A stretch of DNA of 64,000 nucleotides, taken from an uncultured Ruminococcus sp. Its GTDB lineage: Bacteria; Bacillota; Clostridia; Oscillospirales; Acutalibacteraceae. The translations under genes and the position numbers were made by a program. Positions 1 to 8,068 of the stretch are shown in pieces. The notes below the pieces were generated by a model, which worked only from the letters and a program-made list of their open reading frames with translations, had not been told where the DNA came from and did not search any database. Each line of letters begins with the position of its first letter. The stretch's first letter is position 1. The stretch lies in contig CACXBF010000015.1 in the NCBI GenBank assembly GCA_902765855.1, positions 1 through 64,000 of the forward strand, given 5' to 3'.

Positions 1-1
1 T

Positions 2-445
2 TCTTGGATTAATATAATCTCTGCGTCGCTTACTTCTGCTGGTATTATTTCAATTGTTTTTGTTGATCAGTTTTGGATAAAGTTAGTTTCTGCTATTGTG
101 TCTTTTGTTACCACAACAATGAGTGCTTTATTAGCAACCTTTGATTATAAGAACTTGGCAAAATCGAATAAAACCGCAGCTACGAAACTCGTATGTTATA
201 GGAATGAATTATTATCACTGCTTGGAAGAATAAGAATTAAAGAAAAAACCGCAAAAGAATTGTTTGATGAATTTGAAAATCTGCAAAGCAGTATACACGA
301 AGCATATCAGGACGCTCCAAATACAACTAATCGTGCAGTTGCAAAGGCAGGAAAAGCTATCACTGAAAGTAAAGATGGCACATACTCTGACGAAGAAATT
401 GATAGACTTTTACCTGATGCACTAAAGAGGAGGAATATAAAGTGA
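2..445 (+). CDS. SLATT-domain membrane protein, 5'-partial (CBASS-type effector)
   Basis: The reading frame is open to the left edge, so the N-terminus lies outside the window. The visible part starts within a hydrophobic segment (SWINIISASLTSAGIISIVF), continues into a second one (KLVSAIVSFVTTTMSALLAT) and then the basic FDYKNLAKSN turn followed by a helical tail with YRNELLSLLGR. This two-helix plus cytoplasmic helix pattern is typical of SLATT (SMODS- and SLOG-associated two-TM effector) proteins, which are proposed to form pores when triggered by a cyclic nucleotide. The stop overlaps the start of the CD-NTase gene by 4 bases, so the two were translationally coupled as a CBASS pair. Family call from motif recognition; effector role is inferred from the family. 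Confidence 0.75.
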   Translation, partial: SWINIISASLTSAGIISIVFVDQFWIKLVSAIVSFVTTTMSALLATFDYKNLAKSNKTAATKLVCYRNELLSLLGRIRIKEKTAKELFDEFENLQSSIHEAYQDAPNTTNRAVAKAGKAITESKDGTYSDEEIDRLLPDALKRRNIK

Positions 446-1229
446 GCTATAACGTCAAAAAACACGGAGAAGTTATTTCGACAGACATTAGAACAAGCAT
501 CTCAACTCGGTATAAAGCGGTCACTAAAGCAATTAACCGTGAATTTTGGGATTCACAAAGTGACAAAGAACATAGTCTTTACGTTGGTTCCTATGGACGA
601 GGAACAGCAATTAATACCAGTGATGTTGATATTCTTGTTGAATTACCTGAAGATGAATACAATCGCCATAACGTTTATAAGGGAAATGGGCAGTCCAGGC
701 AATACTTAATACATATCCTCGTTCAGATGTGCGAGCTGATGGACAAGTTGTTAAAATAGCTTTTTCCGATGGTATGAAATTTGAAATACTACCTGCGTTT
801 GTTACATATGGATGGAATGGTATAATTTATAAATATCCAGACACAAATATGGGTGGAAATTGGCGTTCAACTAATCCAAAAGCAGAGCAGGATGCTATGC
901 GTGATAAAAACAAATCAAGTAATGGGTTATTATTTGACACCTGTAAACATATGAGATTTATTCGGGATAACTACTTTAAAAGTTACCATCTTTCCGGAAT
1001 AGTTATTGATAGCTTTGTTTATTCTGCAATCAAGGACTGGAGATGGACACCACCAGAAGAATCTTCATCCGCTGCTGCGGCAGGCGAGTACGAGAAGACA
1101 CTTTATGATTATTACTTTAATAACCTGCGATATTCAACAACAATTAATGCTCCGGGCAGCAATGATTATGTCGATATTAAAAGCAGTAAAGATTGCTTAG
1201 AAAAAGTTTTATTGAAAATGTGTGAATAG
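442..1229 (+). pseudogene. Frameshifted CD-NTase (SMODS nucleotidyltransferase)
   Basis: The first frame (442 onward) carries the polymerase-beta-like active site GSYGRGTAINTSDVDILVEL, with the two metal-binding aspartates of DVD. After GNGQS near 692 this frame runs out of homology and stops at 759. The family sequence resumes in another frame at about 696 with QAILNTYPRSDVRADGQVV and the third acidic strand FEILPAF, and continues to 1229. The usual spacer between GQS and the NTYP helix also looks several residues short, so a small out-of-frame deletion is more likely than a single-base error. An intact enzyme would make cyclic oligonucleotides that activate the adjacent SLATT effector. As it stands the gene should not give a full enzyme, unless frameshifting occurs. 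Confidence 0.8.
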
Positions 1230-1269
1230 ATCACGACTATCAACAGATAAGTGATAAGGAGGAAATAGA

Positions 1270-2223
1270 TTGAAAAAAAGTGTCCTTGTAGGTAACGGAA
1301 TAAATATTCAATTTGGTGGCTATACGAACTATTCTGGACAAGCAATAATGCAAAGAGTTATTAACAATATCGCTAATGGAAAGTACAACCCGTTAGTCAA
1401 TTATGAAATTAGCCAAGATGAAATGTTGGGAATTCTGGAAGGATTAGTTAATATAATTAATAAAGTTAAACGTGGTCAATTAACCCAATATGCAGATGGT
1501 TTGTTTTTTATTTTGGAAATGGATAGAATAAAACGAACTTATCCAGATAATAGTACTATAACATCTGTTTTTCTTGAAGATTATTTCTTAGCCGCTGAAA
1601 TATTCACTAATATGTACAAAGAAACGGACGGAGAAGAAAAAAGCGAGTTTTATAGAAAAAGTATCTTTGATTTTTTGCATTATATTATTGTTGACGGAAT
1701 TTATAATGACGGATTAATAAATGAGATGCATAAAAACTATTCCAGCAAAATGGAGATTTTTCTAAAAAAATATGATAATATCTTTACTGTTAATTATGAT
1801 TATAATCTAGACAGATTCCTTGGTGATCAAAAAACAATTTATCATCTTCACGGAGAGTTTGATAAACTTGCTCCAGAGTACGAAAACGATGATGGCTTAA
1901 TTGATGAATTGCGGCACGTTTACAGTAATTCTATAATGAGTTGGTCTTGGCTAGATAAATATGGTGGATTAACTGAAACTCCGTTTGCTCAAGTTTATAA
2001 CGAATTCTGTAGCATTAATGGTGTTCTGGAAATAATTGGCTTAGCTCCAGCTAATGACGAACATCTGTTTATAGCTATTAACAATAATCCTAGTATTACG
2101 CATATAGTTTATTACTATTATGATGAGAATGATATTTCCGAAATCCCTCACCACATCAAAAAGTCTGTAAGTTTTAAAAAAGTTCAAAACTTATGGAGTG
2201 ATTTATTAGATGCGGAAGGATAA
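1270..2223 (+). CDS. SIR2/AbiH-like NAD-binding defence protein
   Basis: A 317-residue protein preceded by a good Shine-Dalgarno (AAGGAGG) before a TTG start. The N-terminus VLVGNGINIQFGG is a Rossmann-type glycine loop with the N/D pair used by SIR2-like and AbiH-like proteins. A second conserved block (FTVNYDYNLDRF then IYHLHGEF, residues about 172-198) contains the asparagine and histidine positions seen in these families, and IIGLAPANDEH lies near residue 258. Proteins of this type act in abortive infection, several by NAD depletion. It sits in a defence cluster just after the CD-NTase remnant. The gene itself looks intact. The exact subfamily cannot be fixed from sequence alone. Confidence 0.65.
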   Translation: MKKSVLVGNGINIQFGGYTNYSGQAIMQRVINNIANGKYNPLVNYEISQDEMLGILEGLVNIINKVKRGQLTQYADGLFFILEMDRIKRTYPDNSTITSVFLEDYFLAAEIFTNMYKETDGEEKSEFYRKSIFDFLHYIIVDGIYNDGLINEMHKNYSSKMEIFLKKYDNIFTVNYDYNLDRFLGDQKTIYHLHGEFDKLAPEYENDDGLIDELRHVYSNSIMSWSWLDKYGGLTETPFAQVYNEFCSINGVLEIIGLAPANDEHLFIAINNNPSITHIVYYYYDENDISEIPHHIKKSVSFKKVQNLWSDLLDAEG

Positions 2224-2229
2224 TTGGTT

Positions 2230-3071
2230 ATGGCTAAAGCAATCAAGAAAGACACCATTCACGCCGGTGGAATTGATATTGGTATCTACACAACCGATTT
2301 TAAAAATGAGTATATCTCACTCACAGATATAGCGAAATACAGAAGCATTCAACCTTCGATTACCATACATAACTGGCTTCGTGGCAGGGATGTAGTTGAA
2401 TTCTTGGGTTTATGGGAATCGTTGCATAATCCCGAGTTTAAACTTATCGAATTCGATAAGTTTAAAAAAGACGCCGGCACCAATGCCTATGTGTTCTCTA
2501 TCAAGGATTGGACGGACGATCTTGGGGCAATCGGTTTAAAATCGAAATCCGGTCGTTACGGCGGCATATATGCTCATATAGATATTGCCTTTGAGTTTGC
2601 GTCTTGGATTTCACCGGAGTTCAAGCTGTATATCATCAAAGATTACCAGAGATTGAAGTATGACGAGAACAATCGATTATCATTAAGTTGGAATCTTAAC
2701 AGAGAAGTAGCCAAGCTGAATTATCGTATCCATACAGACGCTATTCAAGAGCACTTAACAGTTCCTGAGTTGACTCAAAGTCAAAAGTCCTTCATCTATG
2801 CAAACGAAGCTGATATGTTAAGTGTCGTGTTGTTTGGCAAAACTGCACGAGAATGGAAAAGCGAGAATCCGAACAAAAAAGGAAATATGCGTGACTTTGC
2901 TTCCATACATCAATTGTTGGTGTTAGCGAATATGGAGAGTTATAACGCCATCCTTATCGGTAAAGGAATATCCCAGCCTGAAAGAATGGAAAAGCTGCAC
3001 GTCAGTTGACTGTCTTAGACTCGGTGAATTTGGATGATTTGCCGCAGTTGCCCGATAGTAAAAAAAAGTAG
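2230..3071 (+). pseudogene. KilA-N domain protein with C-terminal frameshift
   Basis: The ATG at 2230 is preceded by GGAAGGA at suitable distance; a TTG at 2224 is an alternative. Residues about 15-130 form a KilA-N DNA-binding domain (EYISLTDIAKY, then IHNWLRGRDVVEFLGLWE and IDIAFEFASWISPEFKLYII), found in phage and mobile-element proteins. The frame stops at 3009 straight after MEKLH, but the next frame from 3003 continues with QLTVLDSVNLDDLPQLPDSKKK to a TAG at 3069-3071, which reads as the expected tail. A small indel near 3000 has therefore cut off the last 20 or so residues. The DNA-binding domain is unaffected, so a shortened product may still fold. Together with the CD-NTase lesion it marks a decaying cluster. 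Confidence 0.75.
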
Positions 3072-3133
3072 ACCGCCATTGTTATCAAGAAAAGGCTGAT
3101 GTAATTCAATTCAGAACCACATCAGCCTTCGTG

Positions 3134-3484
3134 TTAGTTACAGATTATTTCAGCGTTTACAATTTCTCTCGCTCGTTGAGCGGCGTTGTTCATCTTACTC
3201 ACCCACAGCATTTGATTGGTAGCTTTCAGCTGCTCGGTGCAGCCTTCCTCCTTTGCGAAAGCTTGTACAAGCTCGCCGTACATCTTCTGCGCCTGTTCAT
3301 CAACATCGGCAAGGTATTCGTTCAGCTTGCATTTGGTGAGCAAGTTGGTGTAGAGAATCGGGCGACTGTGTTTAATATAGCGAAGGTGTTGTTGTCCCCA
3401 CAAACCGATTGGTCGCTTATCCTGTTCGGGCAACGTTAAATTCGGCAGCAAATAATCTCCTTGACGTGTATATGTAATCTCCAT
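3134..3484 (-). CDS. tnpV: TnpV-family transposon-encoded protein
   Basis: A 116-residue protein starting MEITYTRQGDYLLPNLTLPE, the hallmark N-terminus of the TnpV proteins carried by Tn4451-type and related Clostridia transposons. The ATG at 3484 is chosen because the GGAGG site lies 7 bases upstream; an in-frame TTG two codons earlier is possible. It is basic, without membrane segments, and its biochemical role is not established. It lies 2 bases downstream of another small transposon gene on the same strand, so the two form a short operon. It marks an integrated or remnant mobile element next to the defence genes; no recombinase is visible in this window. Confidence 0.85.
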   Translation of the reverse strand: MEITYTRQGDYLLPNLTLPEQDKRPIGLWGQQHLRYIKHSRPILYTNLLTKCKLNEYLADVDEQAQKMYGELVQAFAKEEGCTEQLKATNQMLWVSKMNNAAQRAREIVNAEIICN

Positions 3485-3486
3485 TG

Positions 3487-3666
3487 TCAAACCTCCTTGA
3501 TCTTGATATTCTTGACTTTGGCTTTTGTGAGCTTGATTATAAGTTCATCTATGATATCGGTGTATTTGCCCCGTGAGATGAGGTCGTTCCTCAAATCAAT
3601 CAGGCTGTTGATAACCGTGCGCCGCTCATCCGGCGTTAAGTAAATGTGATATTTGGGATTTTTCAT
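3487..3666 (-). CDS. Small transposon-associated protein upstream of tnpV
   Basis: A 59-residue frame, MKNPKYHIYLTPDERRTVIN at the start and ending KNIKIKEV, with an AAGGAGG site ahead of the ATG at 3666. The stop is separated by only 2 bases from the tnpV start and the tnpV ribosome site lies inside this gene, so translation is coupled. The LTPDERR...LIDLRNDLI pattern is commonly seen beside tnpV in Clostridia mobile elements. Function is unknown; the predicted all-helical, basic character would suit a DNA- or protein-binding role but this is speculative. Confidence 0.7.
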   Translation of the reverse strand: MKNPKYHIYLTPDERRTVINSLIDLRNDLISRGKYTDIIDELIIKLTKAKVKNIKIKEV

Positions 3667-3814
3667 TGCGGATTCCTCCTTGACTTGAATTTTTCATTCA
3701 CATTATAGGAAGAAATTGAATAAATCACAAATGTGCGAGCGAGAAATGTGTGTAACTGCCGATAAAACCTTATTTTTTCATAAGTCCGTTATGAACACTC
3801 GCACCATAACTTTT

Positions 3815-3859
3815 AAAATCCCATAAATGCTGAAAATACAGTGTTTATGGGATTTTTTT
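3815..3859. terminator. Bidirectional hairpin terminator
   Basis: The arms at 3815-3827 and 3844-3856 (core ATCCCATAAA / TTTATGGGAT) are perfectly complementary and flanked by A and T tracts. The loop itself contains a short CTG/CAG pair. It sits beyond the transposon genes at the edge of the accessory region. Confidence 0.75.
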
Positions 3860-3927
3860 GCTTTAAATTCGTTAAAAACAGGCTTGTAAGATATGTATAA
3901 CTAACAAATAACAAACGAGCAGCTAAC

Positions 3928-3967
3928 AAAAAACGCCCATACATTTTCCAAAGCTGTATGGGCGAAA
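3928..3967 (-). terminator. Leftward rho-independent terminator
   Basis: Arms CGCCCATACA (3934-3943) and TGTATGGGCG (3955-3964) pair perfectly. On the minus strand the stem is followed by a T run, so it should stop leftward transcription. The whole stretch 3667-4366 otherwise holds only the terminator at 3815 and a possible gene remnant at 4018. Confidence 0.6.
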
Positions 3968-4017
3968 TTACTATTAGCTATATTAAATTTATTGCGTTTA
4001 TAAGTTCTTGAATTTAA

Positions 4018-4287
4018 ATACAGCAACGGAAAATTTTATTCGGGCTATCGAGGAATAAGATTGAGAAACTGATGACCAAGTTCCCGCTGTCTGAGGAACG
4101 CATTATAGGCGAGCAATGGAAGAAAAAATTTATCATGCAGTTTGGTGCGACCCTACATATACGCAACCTGCTGACTTGTTTAAATGGGATTGCCTTAAAT
4201 GAGATTTTTAGCAAGATTTCCATATATTGTTCAAATATTTTCTGGGTGCTGCAATTTAAAAATACCTATAAAAATTTATTAAACTGA
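4018..4287 (+). pseudogene. Possible remnant of a type I restriction HsdR C-terminus
   Basis: The frame is open from 4018 with no good start or ribosome site. It reads KKKFIMQFGATLHIRNLL followed by TCLNGIALNEIFSK. The spacing of aromatic, RN(I/L)L and NEI(L/F)S residues resembles the C-terminal helical segment of some HsdR subunits (a pattern like RNILTSFDEFxGNEILS), but the similarity is short and imperfect and then dissolves. No hsdM or hsdS is nearby. If correct, it is a scar of a lost restriction system in this accessory zone. It could also be non-coding sequence with a chance match. Confidence 0.3.
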
Positions 4288-4366
4288 AATTGTTAATAAG
4301 ATAAAAGTAGAAAAAGCTAAATATGCTTTAATAATCATTTTATAGAAAATTTATTTTTTGACAATG

Positions 4367-4408
4367 AAAAAGCGATAGAACCAAATTTAGAGGTTCTATC
4401 GCTTTTTT
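4367..4408. terminator. Bidirectional terminator after aroB
   Basis: Arms AAAAAGCGATAGAACC (4367-4382) and GGTTCTATCGCTTTTTT (4392-4408) pair perfectly and end in A/T tracts on both sides. It lies just beyond the aroB stop, reading leftward. Confidence 0.9.
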
Positions 4409-4419
4409 GCTGAGTAAAT

Positions 4420-5529
4420 TTACATATTCTCTATAATTTTTGCAATCTGATTTTCAGCAATTTCTAAGCCGTAAGCATTATCACCAAAGCACATAACATC
4501 ACCGATTTCCTTTTGGAAAACAAATCTCAGCTTTCCGTCACGAACTTTTTTATCAGTATAGAGCTTTTTAACGAGAACATTTTTATCAATATAATCAGGA
4601 ATTGTTATAGGCAAATTAGCTCTCTTATAGAGGTCAATAACCCTATTCATATTTTCTTCAGAAATAAATCCGAGTTCATTGCCAAGCTTAACTTGAGCAA
4701 CCATACCAATGGAAAGAGCCTCACCGTGTAAAAGCTTATAATTAGAAACAGTTTCAATCGCTCTGCCGACAGTGTGTCCAAGATTGAGAATTTCTCTCAA
4801 ACCGCTTTCACGCTCATCTTTCATAACGACATTATATTTAACTCTGCAATTTCTCTCAGCAATGAATTCACAAGCCTCAACATTATTTTGAAGAATCTTT
4901 TCGATGTTTTTCTCCAGATATTCAAACATTTCCAAATCGCCGAGGCAAGCGTGCTTTATGGTTTCCGCAAGACCGCTTGAAAGCTGTCTTTCAGGAAGAG
5001 TTTTCCAAGTATCTATATCTATGTAGACCTTTTTAGGCTGATTGAACATTCCTATGAGATTTGTGGCAAGCGGCGTATCAACAGCAGTTTTTCCACCGAC
5101 AGAAGCGTCGGCCGCTGAAAGAAGTGTGGTTGCATAGTTGATGAAAGGTACGCCTCTGCCAAAAGTACCGGCAACAAAACCAGCCAAATCAGTAACAACT
5201 CCACCGCCGATTGCAAGCACACAGCAATCTCTGCGATAACCTTTATTTAACATGGAATCTTCAACAAATTCTTTCATTGGGCGAGTTTTTGATTTTTCAC
5301 CCTCGGGAATAACGAATAAATCTGCTTTAAAACCTTTTTCAATAAGCTTATCAAAGATTTCCTTTGCATAAAGATTCTCAACGATAGAGTCAGTAACAAC
5401 AGCAAATTTCTTGATTTTACCGACTAAACCATTCTGTATGTCATTTATGAGCGTGTCAGAAAGTTTGTGACCGATTTCAATGTCGTAAGAGTCGTCTACA
5501 ACCTTCTTGAGTTCACAATAAAATTTCAT
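4420..5529 (-). CDS. aroB: 3-dehydroquinate synthase
   Basis: A 369-residue protein of normal AroB length. AroB converts DAHP to 3-dehydroquinate, the second shikimate-pathway step, in the cytoplasm using NAD and a divalent metal. Visible features are the NAD-binding glycine-rich segment LAIGGGVVTDLAGFVAGTFGRG (residues about 105-126), the substrate-binding stretch TTLLSAADASVGGKTAVD, and the metal ligands in GLAETIKHACLGD and LNLGHTVGRAIE (H) and LLHGEALSIGM. The ATG at 5529 follows AAGGGTGG. The gene is monocistronic, with a terminator right after it and an unrelated membrane gene upstream. Confidence 0.95.
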   Translation of the reverse strand: MKFYCELKKVVDDSYDIEIGHKLSDTLINDIQNGLVGKIKKFAVVTDSIVENLYAKEIFDKLIEKGFKADLFVIPEGEKSKTRPMKEFVEDSMLNKGYRRDCCVLAIGGGVVTDLAGFVAGTFGRGVPFINYATTLLSAADASVGGKTAVDTPLATNLIGMFNQPKKVYIDIDTWKTLPERQLSSGLAETIKHACLGDLEMFEYLEKNIEKILQNNVEACEFIAERNCRVKYNVVMKDERESGLREILNLGHTVGRAIETVSNYKLLHGEALSIGMVAQVKLGNELGFISEENMNRVIDLYKRANLPITIPDYIDKNVLVKKLYTDKKVRDGKLRFVFQKEIGDVMCFGDNAYGLEIAENQIAKIIENM

Positions 5530-5589
5530 TTATACCACCCTTGCATTTTTCTTTCATTATATCATATATGTAAAAAATTATAAAGCATT

Positions 5590-6042
5590 TTAATTGCCAG
5601 ATTTTTTGCTGTAAATAAAATTTTTTATTTTATAGAATCCCATAGCAGATATTAAGATTAGTAATGAATGAATAATATATGTGAAATCATGTCCTAACAT
5701 CATAAGCATATCAGCAGGTGAAACCTCAAAATTTTCAGGTTTAAAGTTATTATATATAAATTTAGAAGGTAATGGAAAAACTGATGATAATGCAATAATA
5801 ATAAATACTGAAATAGTTGATACTCTAAATGCTAAAGAAATTGTATTAAAAGTGTCCGATTTTTTTCTTGAAGAATAGAGTAAACCAAAAAGAATCATAA
5901 TTACAGATATTATTAGTCGGTCATAATTTTCTCCTAAAAACCAATATACTGCAAATGTTGCGTCCATCAAAAGTGAATATAACAATCCACCTATAACAGC
6001 CTTTGCAATGATTTTTTTATCATTGTTATGCAAGAAAACCAC
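5590..6042 (-). CDS. Uncharacterised four-helix membrane protein
   Basis: About 150 residues with four hydrophobic segments (near 15-35, 43-58, 73-92 and 117-137) and short charged ends; no motif that I recognise. The longest start is a GTG at 6042, but it overlaps the best ribosome site (AGGGGTGG), so the in-frame TTG at about 6033 is a likely true start. It is on the same strand as aroB, 60 bases upstream of it, and could be co-transcribed. Nothing in the neighbours points to a function. Confidence 0.6.
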   Translation of the reverse strand: MVFLHNNDKKIIAKAVIGGLLYSLLMDATFAVYWFLGENYDRLIISVIMILFGLLYSSRKKSDTFNTISLAFRVSTISVFIIIALSSVFPLPSKFIYNNFKPENFEVSPADMLMMLGHDFTYIIHSLLILISAMGFYKIKNFIYSKKSGN

Positions 6043-6327
6043 CCCTATTAAAATACTAAAGTGATACTCGGTTTTGTTTTACATTATAGCATAGCAATTT
6101 TGTGTTTTCAACATATTTATTACAAAAGAATTGCTTTTTTATTGGTTTAAATCGGCGTAATGTGCTTATATCTGACTTAATATAGCCTTGTGTGTCGAGT
6201 AAAAATATCATTCCTGAAACTTTTTTCGCCGTAATTTTTGTGTATAAAAAGCTATTATTTTATTGAAGCAAGAAGCATATCTATATATGTGGATGGCTAA
6301 AAATTTTGAAAGGACTGAAAAAGAAAA

Positions 6328-6663
6328 ATGGATGTGAAAATCATCACCGACCATGGCGAAATGACAGCGAAGCTATTCGGTGAAATCGACCATCATAAAG
6401 CTCGTTCTATGCGTGAAACCATAGATTCAGCCGCCGAGAGAAATAAGCCGACAGTGCTTTATCTTGATTTTGGCGGTGTGACATTTATGGATAGCTCAGG
6501 AATTGGTCTTATTATGGGCAGATACCGAACTATGAAGCTGCTCGGCGGAGAGGTTCGTGTGTTGAATATTCCGCCGAGTATGGAGAGAATGGTTGAGCTG
6601 TCTGGATTGTCGGCATTAAAGCTGTTTGAGAAAGGGTGTGAAAAAAATGAAGTTAAAAAATGA
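6328..6663 (+). CDS. spoIIAA: Anti-sigma F factor antagonist SpoIIAA
   Basis: A 111-residue STAS-domain protein. The conserved block LDFGGVTFMDSSGIGLIMGRY contains the DSSG serine that SpoIIAB phosphorylates and SpoIIE dephosphorylates. Unphosphorylated SpoIIAA binds SpoIIAB and frees sigma F in the forespore. It is the first gene of the three-gene spoIIA operon and overlaps spoIIAB by 17 bases. The ATG follows AAAGGACTG. The 285 bp upstream (6043-6327) should hold the sporulation promoter, but I could not pick out a convincing sigma H site. Confidence 0.95.
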   Translation: MDVKIITDHGEMTAKLFGEIDHHKARSMRETIDSAAERNKPTVLYLDFGGVTFMDSSGIGLIMGRYRTMKLLGGEVRVLNIPPSMERMVELSGLSALKLFEKGCEKNEVKK

Positions 6664-7087
6664 GATGAGCCTGACCTTTGAGAGCCGTTCATCAAATGAA
6701 GGTTTTGCAAGAACGGCGGTTTCGGCGTTTATCTCACAGCTTGACCCGACAATAGGCGAAATAACCGATATAAAAACGGCAGTTTCTGAAGCTGTAACAA
6801 ATTGTATAGTTCACGCATATAAAGAAAGCGTTGGACTTATATACATAAGAGTAAAAATCTTTGAGGGTGCAGTTGTTGTAATTAAAATAAGAGATAAAGG
6901 TTGTGGAATTGCAGATATAGAACAGGCAATGGAACCGCTTTTCACAACAGGCGGAGAGGAGAGAGCAGGTTTAGGCTTTGCTGTTATGCAAAGCTTTACG
7001 GATAAGGTCAAAGTTACATCAAGAGAGGGCAAAGGCACAACAGTTGTTCTTGAAAAACGGCTTATGAGCCGTATAAAAGATGTATGA
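6647..7087 (+). CDS. spoIIAB: Anti-sigma F factor SpoIIAB (serine kinase)
   Basis: About 146 residues from the ATG at 6647, chosen over an upstream in-frame ATG at 6626 because GAAAGGG lies in front and the family starts MKLKNEM. The GHKL ATPase signature is clear: N-box SEAVTNCIVHAY, G1 box IRDKGCGIADIEQA and G2 region RAGLGFAVMQSF. SpoIIAB binds and holds sigma F and phosphorylates SpoIIAA. It overlaps both spoIIAA and sigF, so the stoichiometry of the switch is set by translational coupling. Confidence 0.95.
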   Translation: MKLKNEMSLTFESRSSNEGFARTAVSAFISQLDPTIGEITDIKTAVSEAVTNCIVHAYKESVGLIYIRVKIFEGAVVVIKIRDKGCGIADIEQAMEPLFTTGGEERAGLGFAVMQSFTDKVKVTSREGKGTTVVLEKRLMSRIKDV

Positions 7088-7733
7088 CAGAGATAAGGCA
7101 GTCAGTGAGAATCTTGGACTTGTACATTCCTGCGCAAAGCGTTTTCGTGGCAGAGGAATAGAGTATGATGACTTGTTTCAGGCTGGCTGTGTAGGCCTTA
7201 TAAAAGCGATTGATAATTTCGATGAAAGTAGGGGATTAAAGCTTTCAACCTATGCTGTGCCGGTAATATTGGGGGAGATAAAAGGACTTTTTCGTGATGG
7301 AGGTGCAGTGAAAATTTCAAGGGGATTAAAAGAACTCTCCCTAAAGGCTACGAGAGAGGTTGCACGATTCTTAAAAGAAAACGGCAGAGAACCACAGATT
7401 TCAGAGCTTGCACAGATTCTTGGCGTAGAACCTGAACAGGCAACAGAGGCACTCAATGCATCAAGATTGCCTGTTTCACTTACAGCCGATGAAGAAAACG
7501 GTTCAGGACAGCTTGATATTCCTACTGATGCACCGGATGAAAAACTAACGGAGGTTATATCACTTCACGATGAAATAAAAAACCTCGAACCAAAGGATAG
7601 AAACCTCATATTATTACGGTTTTTCAAAAATAAAACTCAATCAGAGACAGCAAAGGAGTTGGGAATGACACAGGTACAAGTATCACGCAGAGAGAAAAAA
7701 CTTTTAATATATTTAAGAGAGAGGTTGATATAA
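7080..7733 (+). CDS. sigF: RNA polymerase sigma-F factor (forespore)
   Basis: A 217-residue sigma-70-family factor. Region 2 (NLGLVHSCAKRFRGRGIEYDDLFQAGCVGLIKAIDNFD), a short region 3 with ISRGLKEL and region 4 with a helix-turn-helix (SETAKELGMTQVQVSRREKK) are all present. Sigma F directs early forespore transcription and is kept inactive by SpoIIAB. The start overlaps the spoIIAB stop by 8 bases. The intact operon is strong evidence that the host lineage has a sporulation programme. Confidence 0.95.
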   Translation: MYDRDKAVSENLGLVHSCAKRFRGRGIEYDDLFQAGCVGLIKAIDNFDESRGLKLSTYAVPVILGEIKGLFRDGGAVKISRGLKELSLKATREVARFLKENGREPQISELAQILGVEPEQATEALNASRLPVSLTADEENGSGQLDIPTDAPDEKLTEVISLHDEIKNLEPKDRNLILLRFFKNKTQSETAKELGMTQVQVSRREKKLLIYLRERLI

Positions 7734-7759
7734 AAATTACACAATAAGTGTTATAACGC

Positions 7760-7788
7760 TTGACAAATGCTTAATAATTTCCTATAAT
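7760..7788 (+). promoter_or_regulatory. Housekeeping sigma promoter of the galE upstream transcript
   Basis: TTGACA at 7760-7765 and TATAAT at 7783-7788, separated by exactly 17 bp. Both hexamers match consensus. It starts a transcript about 270 bp before galE, ahead of a possible folded RNA. Confidence 0.85.
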
Positions 7789-7799
7789 TAAATATAGAG

Positions 7800-7925
7800 A
7801 TACACAATAGGTGTTTAAAACGATTTTTAAATTACATTTGCAGCGAAGAGGTCGCTAAAAGTGTCGAGGCATAAGAAAGCATTGCCAATTATAAAAATTG
7901 TTTTAAAGATTCCAAGATATAAAAG
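7800..7925 (+). ncRNA. Candidate structured RNA or long leader between sigF and galE
   Basis: No open frame of note lies here. The segment TTTAAAACGATTTTTA (about 7813-7828) can pair with TAAAAATTGTTTTAAA (about 7896-7911), allowing a G-U pair, which closes a long stem. Inside are a perfect AGCGA/TCGCT hairpin and a GGCA...TGCC hairpin. The transcript starts at a consensus promoter and reaches a second consensus promoter at 7980. I do not recognise it as a known riboswitch or as 6S RNA, although the long closing stem is 6S-like. Folding is by eye. Confidence 0.4.
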
Positions 7926-7979
7926 CGAGGTGATAATTAGATATATTTATCTTTCTAAAAAAGCTATAAAGCCTTTGAT

Positions 7980-8008
7980 TTGACAAATGATTGCCAATAT
8001 TGTATACT
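7980..8008 (+). promoter_or_regulatory. Promoter of galE
   Basis: TTGACA (7980-7985), 17-bp spacer, TATACT (8003-8008). It lies about 60 bp before the galE ATG and is the second of two tandem promoters. Confidence 0.8.
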
Positions 8009-8068
8009 TAATTACAATATAAAATTATTTATTCGGATAAAATCACTAAAGAAAAGGAAGTATATGAT

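Noticed and set aside
6043-6327. Sigma H promoter for spoIIAA
   Set aside because: Several AGTAAAA- and GAA-like pieces are present but none at the right spacing to be convincing.
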